Shown: positions 15,321 through 22,243 of the stretch, piece after piece
Layout of the letters: each line of letters opens with the position of its first letter
How positions within the stretch are numbered: position 1 is the first letter of the stretch
Assembly (NCBI GenBank): GCA_903929005.1
Contig: CAIYTC010000207.1
Coordinates: 1 to 38,295 of the forward strand
Source: an uncultured Dehalococcoidia bacterium
GTDB lineage: Bacteria; Chloroflexota; Dehalococcoidia; GIF9; UBA5629
Reading direction: 5' to 3'
Length of the DNA stretch: 38,295 nt
Position numbers and translations under genes: made by a program
The notes under the pieces: model-generated
The model's input: only the letters and a program-made list of their open reading frames with translations
What the model was told of the DNA's origin: nothing
The model's database searches: none

Positions 15321-16505
15321 ATGAAAGGTTTAGCAGGTGTATTGTTGGCTGTAGCAATCCTGGCTTCGGGATGCGCAGTGTCCGCAGGCAAGTTACTCAT
15401 CGTTACCGAGGAAAACCCGCCCTATAATTTTACGGATGAGAGGGGAAATATCACGGGGCAATCCAGCGAAATTGTGCGCGCCATTTTAAAGCAGACAGGC
15501 AGCGACGCTGCCATTGAAATGAAGCCGTGGGCAGAAGGGTATGACCTGGTGCAAAAGCAACCTGGTACAATGCTCTATTCCACCGGGCGGATGGACTTCA
15601 GGGAAGATCTGTTTAAATGGGTGGGGCCTATAGGCTTCGCGGATGAATGGTTTTACGCCCGGCGCGGATCGGATATAAAAATCAGTTCACTGGACGATGC
15701 GCGGAAAGTAAAATCCATTGCTGTTTACAGGAACGATTCCAACCAGCTTTACCTTATAGAGAAAGGCTTTACCAACCTGGATGTAAGTGAGAATGACAGT
15801 CAGTGTATAAAAAAGCTGGTAGAAGGCAAAGTCGATCTCTGGCTGGGGCCTTCAGAGGGTTTACATTTCATTGCTTACAATGTGGGCATCAATCCGGCTG
15901 AGATTGAACCTGTGTCATATGTCAGGCGGGCCGAGTGGTACATTGCCTTCAACCGGCAGACAGCTGATACGACTATACAGGCCTGGCAGAAAGCACTGGA
16001 TGAGTTGAAAAAAGCAGACAAGCCGGAAGAAATGAGTTTTTATGATAGTACCATCACTGCATATGCCCTGCCCCGCTATACTACGGGCAGTATAAACAAA
16101 GACATAGTTGTCCAACTGGCGGAGCAGACGGCCAGGGATATTGCCGCGGATAAAGGCGGGACATTCAAGAAAATCGATGCCGGCCAGAGCCCTTACCGTG
16201 ATAAGGAACGGCCCGATCTCTACGTGTACGTTTTTGACAAATACGTAACTGAGGCAGCTAATGCCAATAACCCGGCGGTTGTCGGGCGCAATCTGAAAGG
16301 GGTGCCTGATATGGCCGGCAAGCTTTTCCGCGACGCCATCGTGGAGAATGCACTGAAAAATGGGTCTGGCTGGGAGGATTACGTATTTACCCTGCCGGGC
16401 AAAATCGGCCTTTACTATAAATCAGTATATTACAAGCTGGTAACCGGGAGCGATAGCAAGCAGTATATTGTATGCGTAGGTAGATATAAGGATAAACCTG
16501 AATAG
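15321..16505 (+). CDS. Lipoprotein: family-3 solute-binding domain plus Cache domain
   Basis: A 394-aa exported lipoprotein. The signal peptide ends in the lipobox LASGC with Cys18. Residues ~24-245 resemble family-3 solute-binding proteins (amino-acid type): LLIVTEENPPYNF, then DLWLGPSEGL. Residues ~255-394 resemble a single Cache domain of type 2, including GGTFKKIDAG and ending in TGSDSKQYIVCVGRY. Start at 15321 is set by AGGAGG 8 nt upstream and by the signal peptide directly after it; a longer frame from 15195 would bury the signal. No ABC permease or ATPase is adjacent, so it may be a sensor rather than a transporter subunit. The domain pairing is uncommon. Confidence 0.82.
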   Translation: MKGLAGVLLAVAILASGCAVSAGKLLIVTEENPPYNFTDERGNITGQSSEIVRAILKQTGSDAAIEMKPWAEGYDLVQKQPGTMLYSTGRMDFREDLFKWVGPIGFADEWFYARRGSDIKISSLDDARKVKSIAVYRNDSNQLYLIEKGFTNLDVSENDSQCIKKLVEGKVDLWLGPSEGLHFIAYNVGINPAEIEPVSYVRRAEWYIAFNRQTADTTIQAWQKALDELKKADKPEEMSFYDSTITAYALPRYTTGSINKDIVVQLAEQTARDIAADKGGTFKKIDAGQSPYRDKERPDLYVYVFDKYVTEAANANNPAVVGRNLKGVPDMAGKLFRDAIVENALKNGSGWEDYVFTLPGKIGLYYKSVYYKLVTGSDSKQYIVCVGRYKDKPE

Positions 16506-16515
16506 AATTTACCCT

Positions 16516-16531
16516 GACAAAACGTTTTGTC
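16516..16531. promoter_or_regulatory. 16-bp perfect palindrome abutting the oxidoreductase promoter
   Basis: GACAAAACGTTTTGTC is a perfect palindrome with no spacer, ending one base before the -35 hexamer. Placement directly upstream of -35 fits a dimeric regulator site. It follows the lipoprotein stop by 10 nt but has no loop, so it is not a normal terminator. Confidence 0.6.
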
Positions 16532-16560
16532 TTGACATACGATCCGTATATTTGTAGACT
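16532..16560 (+). promoter_or_regulatory. Promoter of the 2-oxoacid:ferredoxin oxidoreductase operon
   Basis: TTGACA (16532-16537), exactly 17 nt, then TAGACT (16555-16560). Predicted start near 16567 leaves a leader of about 43 nt before the ferredoxin gene. This is among the best consensus promoters in the window. Confidence 0.78.
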
Positions 16561-16609
16561 ATCTTTTGCCTGTCTTTTTTGGCATAGCAGTACTTAAAGG
16601 TATACTGAA

Positions 16610-16873
16610 TTGTTGATCTCGGAAAGACGTAAAACCAATTGTATAGTCATCGACACAGAGAAATGCAAAGCCTGCCACTACTGCATTTCAGTTTGTCCCA
16701 GGGACATCATAGGTACCTCCAAAGAGATCAACCGTCTGGGTTACAATTATGCCGAGGTGATATCCGATAAGGCACACGAATGCACGGGCTGTAAATCATG
16801 CGCAATCATGTGTCCTGATATTGCCATTTCAGTTTACCGCTGCAGCAGATCAGAAAGCGGTACGATATCCTGA
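16610..16873 (+). CDS. korD: 2x[4Fe-4S] ferredoxin, delta-type subunit of 2-oxoacid oxidoreductase
   Basis: An 87-aa dicluster ferredoxin with two typical motifs, CKACHYCISVCP and CTGCKSCAIMCP. As the first gene of the operon it matches the delta (ferredoxin) subunit of four-subunit 2-oxoacid:ferredoxin oxidoreductases, wiring electrons from the TPP site to free ferredoxin. The start is TTG; AAAGG lies 9 nt upstream of TTG at 16610, and a second TTG follows at 16613, so the exact start is uncertain by one codon. The alpha subunit gene begins 27 nt downstream. Confidence 0.85.
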   Translation: MLISERRKTNCIVIDTEKCKACHYCISVCPRDIIGTSKEINRLGYNYAEVISDKAHECTGCKSCAIMCPDIAISVYRCSRSESGTIS

Positions 16874-16899
16874 CAAATTTACCTTCGAGGAGCCGACTG

Positions 16900-17946
16900 A
16901 TGCCTGAAAGAACCCTGATGGGTGGTAATATTGCTGTAGGCGAAGGCGCTTTGCTCGCCGGTTGCCAGGCTTATTTTGGTTATCCCATCACGCCCCAAAA
17001 TGACCTGCTTGAGTTTATGGCGCGGCGCATGCCGGAACTGGGCAGGGTATTCTTACAGACCGAGAGCGAACTGGCTGCTATCAACATGGTGTACGGGGCC
17101 GCCGCCGTCGGGTTCCGCACCATGACATCCACTTCAAGCCCGGGGTTCAGCCTGCAGCAGGAGGGCATATCCTATATGGCAGGCGCCGAGATGCCGGCTG
17201 TGATAGTGAATATAATGAGGGCCGGGCCAGGCCTGGGCAATATAGGTGGCGCGCAGGGGGATTACATGCAGTGCACCAGGGGTGGAGGGCACGGGGACTA
17301 TTACCTGATCACTTTAACCCCATCAACCGTGCAGGAGATGATGGACCTGACCATGCTGGCCTTTGAGCTGGCTGACAAATACCGCAACCCCGTGCTGGTG
17401 ATAGCCGATGGGTTTTTGGGGCAGGCCATGGAGCCTGTGACCATACGTGAGAAAGTCAAAAAGCTGCCTGAAAAGAAATGGGCTATAACCGGCGCTAAAG
17501 GCAGGCCCAAGAACCTTATTAACTCATTTGAAATGAATCCCCTCGACCATCCGCGCAGGATAAAGCTGCTGTTGGAGAAATTCGAGAGGATGCGTGTTCA
17601 CGAGGTCAGGTACGAAGGGCTCAACCTGGATGACGCCGATATAGTTTTAGTGGCCTACGGGAGCGCCGCCCGGTCGGCCATAACCGCCATGAATATAGCG
17701 CGCAAAAATAAGCTGCGTGTCGGCCTGGTGCGGCCCATCACGGTGTTCCCCTTCCCTTACCAACCCCTGGCCGATCTCGCGGAGAGGGGATGTAAATTCG
17801 TGGTCGCCGAGATGAGCGGCGGTCAGATGATAGAGGACGTCAGGATAGCCGTAGGCAATCAAAATGAAATCAAGCTGGTGAATAGCTATGGCGGGGTCCC
17901 GCTGGAAGCCGACCCGATATTTGAAACGATAGACCTGTTAATGTAG
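16900..17946 (+). CDS. korA: 2-oxoacid:ferredoxin oxidoreductase, alpha subunit (VorB/KorA type)
   Basis: The 348-aa pyrimidine-binding subunit of a 2-oxoacid:ferredoxin oxidoreductase, which oxidatively decarboxylates a 2-oxoacid to acyl-CoA. Family segments are GGNIAVGEGALLAGCQAYFGYPITPQ split by family norm, ESELAAINMVYGAAAVG, TSSPGFSLQQEGISYMAGAE and GGGHGDY. The sequence style is closest to what is usually named VorB (3-methyl-2-oxobutanoate, i.e. branched-chain) or KorA (2-oxoglutarate); the substrate cannot be fixed by eye. GAGGAG precedes the ATG by 8 nt. Beta and gamma subunits follow directly, completing the enzyme. Confidence 0.9.
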   Translation: MPERTLMGGNIAVGEGALLAGCQAYFGYPITPQNDLLEFMARRMPELGRVFLQTESELAAINMVYGAAAVGFRTMTSTSSPGFSLQQEGISYMAGAEMPAVIVNIMRAGPGLGNIGGAQGDYMQCTRGGGHGDYYLITLTPSTVQEMMDLTMLAFELADKYRNPVLVIADGFLGQAMEPVTIREKVKKLPEKKWAITGAKGRPKNLINSFEMNPLDHPRRIKLLLEKFERMRVHEVRYEGLNLDDADIVLVAYGSAARSAITAMNIARKNKLRVGLVRPITVFPFPYQPLADLAERGCKFVVAEMSGGQMIEDVRIAVGNQNEIKLVNSYGGVPLEADPIFETIDLLM

Positions 17947-17957
17947 TTGAGATTGAT

Positions 17958-18755
17958 ATGAGCAACGCCGATAAGAACGATTACGAGAACGTGATATTTG
18001 CCCGTCCGGACATCATGGTGGACCGGTCGACGCATTTTTGTCCCGGCTGCGGCCACGGTATCATCCAGCGCCTGGTGGGCGAAGCGCTGGAGGAATTGAA
18101 ATTGCATGAAAGGGCGATTTGCATAGGCTCCATCGGGTGCACGGTGACCGCCTATGAGTACTACAAGGTGGATGGGATGGAAGCGCCGCATGGGCGCGCG
18201 CCGGCGGTAGCAACTGCCATAAAGCGCTGCAGACCCAACCTGGTCCCCTTTTCCATACAGGGCGATGGCGACCTGGCCTCCATCGGGACCGCCGAGATCG
18301 TGCACGCCGCCGCCAGGGGTGAGAAAATCACCATTATTTTTGCCAATAATGCTACTTATGGTATGACGGGAGGCCAGCTTGCGCCGACCACGCTGATGGG
18401 GATGTACAGTTCTTCCACGCCGGACGGCCGCAATGCGGCCCAATCAGGTTTCCCCATCAGGGTGAGCGAAATGCTGGCCACGCTGGACGGGCCGGCCTAT
18501 ATTGCCAGGGTGGCCGTGAACAGCCCGGCCAATGTGCGTAAAGCCGGCAAGGCTATTAACCTGGCCTTCCGCACGCAGCTGGCCGGACTCGGTTTCGCCA
18601 TGGTCGAAGTGTTATCTATGTGCCCGATCAACTGGAAGGTGGAACCCGTCGACGCCCCTGAATGGATGGTCAAGAACATGATACCGCAGTTCCCGCTGGG
18701 CGAATTCAAGGTGTTGCCCGCGGTGGCAGCTTTAAAGAAGGCGGACAGGGAATGA
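17958..18755 (+). CDS. korB: 2-oxoacid:ferredoxin oxidoreductase, beta (TPP-binding) subunit
   Basis: The 265-aa thiamine-diphosphate-binding subunit. FCPGCGHG near residue 28 is the family hallmark, and the TPP/Mg motif reads GDGDLASIG...NN, ending at FANNATYGMTGGQ. It starts 11 nt after the alpha stop, with only a weak GAG as ribosome-binding site, so translation is probably coupled. Its TGA stop overlaps the gamma start (ATGA). The stretch has conspicuously GC-rich third codon positions compared with the genes before 16.5 kb. Confidence 0.92.
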   Translation: MSNADKNDYENVIFARPDIMVDRSTHFCPGCGHGIIQRLVGEALEELKLHERAICIGSIGCTVTAYEYYKVDGMEAPHGRAPAVATAIKRCRPNLVPFSIQGDGDLASIGTAEIVHAAARGEKITIIFANNATYGMTGGQLAPTTLMGMYSSSTPDGRNAAQSGFPIRVSEMLATLDGPAYIARVAVNSPANVRKAGKAINLAFRTQLAGLGFAMVEVLSMCPINWKVEPVDAPEWMVKNMIPQFPLGEFKVLPAVAALKKADRE

Positions 18756-19282
18756 ACTGGGAGATAACCGTCTCGGGGTTTGGGGGACAGGGCGTGCTCT
18801 TTATCGGCAGGCTGCTGGCAGATGCAGGCTTTAATGCCGGCCTGGATATCACCTGGCTGCCTTATTACAGCGGCGAGAAAAGGGGCGGTATGTGCTCCTG
18901 CTTTGTAAATATCTCGGATGAAAGGATAGGTTCAATTTTTATCACCCATCCCGATGTGGGCGTGGCCATGAACCCGGCGGCCATGAAAATGCTGGAGCCT
19001 ACGGTCAAGACGGGTGGTTTGCTGGTGGTCAATACCTCCCTGGTAAAAACAAAATCTGCCAGGCACGATATAAAGGTAGTCTACGTGCCGACTGTTGAAG
19101 CAGCTAAGGAACTGGGTGACGAGACGGTCGGCAACATCATCGCCCTCGGCGCGGTTATCGCCAATGCGCAGGTAACCACTACCACGAGCATTATCAAGGT
19201 GTTGAACCAGATGCTTTCCAAAGACAAGAAGCAGCTTGAACTGAATAAGGCCGCTTTACTAAAAGGCTGCGAGTACTCGTAG
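18752..19282 (+). CDS. korC: 2-oxoacid:ferredoxin oxidoreductase, gamma subunit
   Basis: A 176-aa subunit with the family mark SGFGGQGVLFIGRLLADAG at residues 8-26 and YYSGEKRGGMCSC, which forms part of the CoA and TPP environment. The start is taken at the ATG overlapping the beta stop by 4 bp; a longer frame from 18662 overlaps the beta gene and has no family similarity upstream. It completes the delta-alpha-beta-gamma set. Repeat-containing sequence (19283-19428) follows and separates it from the UxaA-type pair. Confidence 0.9.
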   Translation: MNWEITVSGFGGQGVLFIGRLLADAGFNAGLDITWLPYYSGEKRGGMCSCFVNISDERIGSIFITHPDVGVAMNPAAMKMLEPTVKTGGLLVVNTSLVKTKSARHDIKVVYVPTVEAAKELGDETVGNIIALGAVIANAQVTTTTSIIKVLNQMLSKDKKQLELNKAALLKGCEYS

Positions 19283-19344
19283 GCCTGCCGGGCTCCTTAT
19301 ATTCCTCCCTTTTCTTCCAACAGTACGCTATGACCCCACAAAAC

Positions 19345-19378
19345 GTCATGGCGGGCAGCGCAGCGACGAAGCAATCTC
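19345..19378 (+). repeat. REP-like dispersed repeat, copy 3
   Basis: A degenerate copy beginning GTCATGGCGG and ending GCGACGAAGCAATCTC. It lies between the oxidoreductase gamma gene and the small UxaA subunit gene. The rest of 19283-19428 shows only the Shine-Dalgarno GGAGG of the next gene. Confidence 0.7.
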
Positions 19379-19428
19379 GCAGCGGGGCGCCGGACAATCA
19401 GTTTGCTTGAAGGAGGAAAACAGATTAA

Positions 19429-19698
19429 ATGAACAGTAACGCTTTGAAAGTGAATCCCCGCGATAATGTGGTCATTGCCATAAGGCAAATAGCCAGGGGT
19501 GAAGACATTGTGGTCGAAGGCGTGAAGCTGCTGGCGGCGGCTGAGGACGTCGCCGCCAGCCACAAGATCGCGCTTACCGATATCAAGGCCGGGGGAAATA
19601 TCCTCCGTTACGGCGAGCCCATCGTGCAGGCCAGGGATGATATACCGAAGGGACAGTGGGTGCATGTGCATAACACGCGGCCCATCGAGCGGATCTGA
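19429..19698 (+). CDS. UxaA-family lyase, small SAF-domain subunit
   Basis: An 89-aa SAF-domain protein matching the N-terminal domain of altronate/galactarate dehydratases, which in many bacteria is encoded separately. Visible marks are the start DNVVIAIRQIARGE, the family segment ALTDIKAGGNILRYGEPI, and the C-terminal GQWVHVHNTR. GGAGG lies about 10 nt before the ATG. Partner: the large subunit 19 nt downstream. Split small/large pairs also include 3-sulfolactate sulfo-lyase (SuyA/SuyB), so the substrate may be a sugar acid, a sulfonate or another hydroxyacid. Confidence 0.88.
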   Translation: MNSNALKVNPRDNVVIAIRQIARGEDIVVEGVKLLAAAEDVAASHKIALTDIKAGGNILRYGEPIVQARDDIPKGQWVHVHNTRPIERI

Positions 19699-19717
19699 AT
19701 AAAGGAGCGTGTCAGAG

Positions 19718-20866
19718 ATGGAATTCAAAGGATATAAGCGGGCGGACGGCAGGTACGGGGTGCGCAACCATGTGCTGGTCGTTTCATCGGTCAGTTGCGC
19801 CAACGGGGTAGTCGATGCGCTGGGGCGCATTTTCCCTGATATTGTCACCGTGCAGCATGCCTACGGCTGCGGCTACGGCCCGGATGATTGGGGGACAAGC
19901 TTCAAAATGCTCAGCGGATTGGTCAACCATCCCAACGTTGGCGCGGTGCTGGCTATCGGGCTGGGCTGCGAGCTGCTCAAGGCCGAACACCTGATAGATG
20001 CAGTCGAGGGCAAGCCGGCCGAGGCGCTGGTTATACAGCAGGCGGGCAGCGCAGCCACCACTAAAAAGGGCATTGACATTATCGAGAGATTTATCAAACT
20101 GCTTGAAAGACAGCAGAGGGAGCCCGCACCGTTGAGCGGGTTGCTGGTCGGGCTCAAATGCGGCGGCTCCGACGCCTTTTCCGGCGTTACCGCCAACCCC
20201 TCCCTGGGGGTGGCTGCCGACTTGCTGGTGGGTGAAGGGGCTGCGGTAGTCATGGGCGAGGTCACCGAGATGATCGGCACCGACCACATACTCAAGGGGC
20301 GCTGCGACAGTCCCGCGCTGGGCGAAAAGCTGCAGAAGCTGATACTCGGTCATGAGAAATATGTTAAAGACGCGCTGGGCGAGCTGGCCGGCCTGGTCAT
20401 CGCCCCGGGCAATATCGACGGCGGACTCTCCTCCATCACCGAGAAATCGCTGGGCTGCAATGCCAAGTCCGGTAGCACCCCTATACGCGAAGTTGTGGAC
20501 TACAGCGCCAGGCCCGCCGGCAAGGGTCTGATCATCATGGATACGCCCGGCTATGATATTGACGCTATGGCCGGCATGGCCGGCGGCGGCGCGCAGATCA
20601 TCGTCTTCACCACCGGCCGGGGCACCCCGGTCGGATTCCCCGCCGTCCCCGTCATAAAGGTATCCAGCAATTCCAACACTTTTCATAACATGAAAGGAGA
20701 TATCGACGTCAATGCCGGCTCAATATTAGATGCGGGCAAAACGGTCAGGGATGTGGGACGGGAGATATTTGAATGCATCGTGCGCACGGCCAATGGCAAC
20801 CCCGCCTGCGCTGAAGCAAACCGGTCGGCCGTGTTCAACTGCCTCAAGCAGGGGCCGACTTTCTAA
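19718..20866 (+). CDS. UxaA-family lyase, large catalytic subunit
   Basis: A 382-aa C-terminal-type altronate/galactarate dehydratase domain. Marks are FKGYKRADGRYGVRNHVLV at the N-terminus, then AYGCGYG, GLGCE, GLKCGGSDAFSG, and MDTPGYD followed by FTTGRGTPVGF and KVSSN toward the C-terminus. Conserved cysteines in this family hold an iron centre. ATG at 19718 has AAAGGAG 10 nt upstream; an in-frame GTG at 19709 lies too close to that motif. With the SAF subunit it forms a two-gene cassette bracketed by REP-like repeats. No sugar-acid transporter or isomerase is nearby, so assignment to altronate would be unsafe. Confidence 0.9.
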   Translation: MEFKGYKRADGRYGVRNHVLVVSSVSCANGVVDALGRIFPDIVTVQHAYGCGYGPDDWGTSFKMLSGLVNHPNVGAVLAIGLGCELLKAEHLIDAVEGKPAEALVIQQAGSAATTKKGIDIIERFIKLLERQQREPAPLSGLLVGLKCGGSDAFSGVTANPSLGVAADLLVGEGAAVVMGEVTEMIGTDHILKGRCDSPALGEKLQKLILGHEKYVKDALGELAGLVIAPGNIDGGLSSITEKSLGCNAKSGSTPIREVVDYSARPAGKGLIIMDTPGYDIDAMAGMAGGGAQIIVFTTGRGTPVGFPAVPVIKVSSNSNTFHNMKGDIDVNAGSILDAGKTVRDVGREIFECIVRTANGNPACAEANRSAVFNCLKQGPTF

Positions 20867-20894
20867 TTCAGGGGTGTATACTACCATTAGTATA

Positions 20895-20930
20895 AGATTG
20901 CCGCGGCCGCTGCGGCGGCCTCGCAATGAC
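20895..20930 (-). repeat. REP-like dispersed repeat, copy 4
   Basis: On the minus strand it begins GTCATTGCGAGG and ends with GGCAATCT, with a GC-rich variable middle. It is head to head with copy 5, and a further fragment GTCATTGC occurs at 20942-20949. Confidence 0.7.
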
Positions 20931-20967
20931 ACCACAAAAACGTCATTGCTGGAAGCCCCCCTAATTT

Positions 20968-21000
20968 GTCTTTGCGAGGAGCTTGCGACGAAGCAATCTC
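20968..21000 (+). repeat. REP-like dispersed repeat, copy 5
   Basis: Begins GTCTTTGCGAGGAGC and ends GCGACGAAGCAATCTC, very close to copy 2. With copy 4 it fills most of the 236-nt gap after the UxaA large subunit. The rest of that gap (21001-21102) shows only the ribosome-binding site of the next gene. Confidence 0.75.
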
Positions 21001-21102
21001 AAGGCAATTGAATTGCATTTGAATAATAATTACGCTGGTCTTAGAATAGCCCCTGTTGTTTCAAATTACCCGTCCGTCCAAACAAAATCCAAGGAGGCGT
21101 AA

Positions 21103-22242
21103 ATGGTAACCAAAACAAAGGGTATGGGGGAACTGTTTAAGGAGGTTATCAATAAGGGCCTGTGCACCCTGTGCGGAGCATGCATAGGGGATTGTCCGTA
21201 CACCGTCTTTTACCGTGGCAAGATACGCATGCTGGACTTCTGCAACCGCGAGGAAGGCCATTGCTACGAGTACTGTCCGCGGACGCATACCGACCTTGAT
21301 GAGATAAGCAATAAATTGCTGGGCGTTCCTTTCAGCGGGGCCGGGATCGGGACTGTCAAAGACGTTTTCATGGCCAGGTCGAGGGATTCAAAAGTCAGGT
21401 CCAAAGCACAGTATGGCGGAACGGTCACTACGCTGCTGCTGCTGGCCCTGGAAAACGGCCTGATAAATGCGGCCATAACAACTAAAACAAGCGATGAGAA
21501 ATTGCCGGAAAGTTGCGTGGCTCATTCTGCCGCAGAGGTCATGGAAAGCGCGGGGTCCAGCTACATGGCCTACCCCGTGCTGGAAGCCGTTAACCGCATC
21601 CCAAAGGAAAGCAAGGACAGGTTGGGTATTGTCGTAACCCCCTGCCAGGCCGTTGCCCTGGCCAAGATGCGGCTCAATCCACCAACTCAGAGAAATAGCC
21701 TGGACAACCTCAGACTCTCAATTGGATTGTTCTGCACCTGGGCGCTGGACTACGGCCGCTTCTACGAGTTCCTCAAGAACAACGTTGACCTGGCGAAAGT
21801 GAATAAATTCGATATTCCCCCACCGCCCGCCAATAAGTTCGATGTATATATGGGCCAGGAGATAAAATCCTTCCCGCTGGACGAAGTCAGGAATTACCGC
21901 ATGGCTACCTGCGCTTACTGCCTCGATATGACGGCGGAATTTACCGATATATCCGTTGGCTCGGTGGAGGGTGTCGAGGGCTGGAACACGGTGATCGTAC
22001 GCACACAGCGGGGCATGGATATAATCGCGGATGCTAAAAAGATGGGTAGACTTGACATAAAAGACCTGCCGGATCAAAGCCTGACTCATCTCAAGGAGGC
22101 CGCCCTGAATAAGAGGGCGCGTGCCGTACAGGAGATAGTCAAAAAGACCGGCGACAAAAACGAACTGATGTACATAGACATTTCGGATAACCTGAAGCAA
22201 AAGCTGCTCGGTCAGCGGGTAACCGTACAGGGAGGACATTAA
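21103..22242 (+). CDS. FrhB/FpoF-like F420-dehydrogenase beta-family Fe-S flavoprotein
   Basis: A 379-aa protein of the coenzyme F420 hydrogenase/dehydrogenase beta-subunit family. N-terminal cysteines C21, C24, C27 and C31 make a classic cluster motif, and C47, C54 and C58 suggest a second one. The FAD/F420 domain includes QYGGTVTTLLLLALENGLI and VVTPCQAVAL. Members carry electrons between ferredoxin or Fe-S partners and F420, NAD(P) or other substrates. GGAGG precedes the ATG. The stop is one base before the iorA start, so it is almost certainly cotranslated with indolepyruvate oxidoreductase and may be its electron-output partner. Whether this organism makes F420 cannot be told here. Confidence 0.87.
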   Translation: MVTKTKGMGELFKEVINKGLCTLCGACIGDCPYTVFYRGKIRMLDFCNREEGHCYEYCPRTHTDLDEISNKLLGVPFSGAGIGTVKDVFMARSRDSKVRSKAQYGGTVTTLLLLALENGLINAAITTKTSDEKLPESCVAHSAAEVMESAGSSYMAYPVLEAVNRIPKESKDRLGIVVTPCQAVALAKMRLNPPTQRNSLDNLRLSIGLFCTWALDYGRFYEFLKNNVDLAKVNKFDIPPPPANKFDVYMGQEIKSFPLDEVRNYRMATCAYCLDMTAEFTDISVGSVEGVEGWNTVIVRTQRGMDIIADAKKMGRLDIKDLPDQSLTHLKEAALNKRARAVQEIVKKTGDKNELMYIDISDNLKQKLLGQRVTVQGGH

Positions 22243-22243
22243 A

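Noticed and set aside
19784-20686. A 300-codon open frame antisense to the UxaA large subunit
   Set aside because: Shadow of a conserved enzyme with intact motifs; no ribosome-binding site and a low-complexity Gly/Ala/Asp composition.
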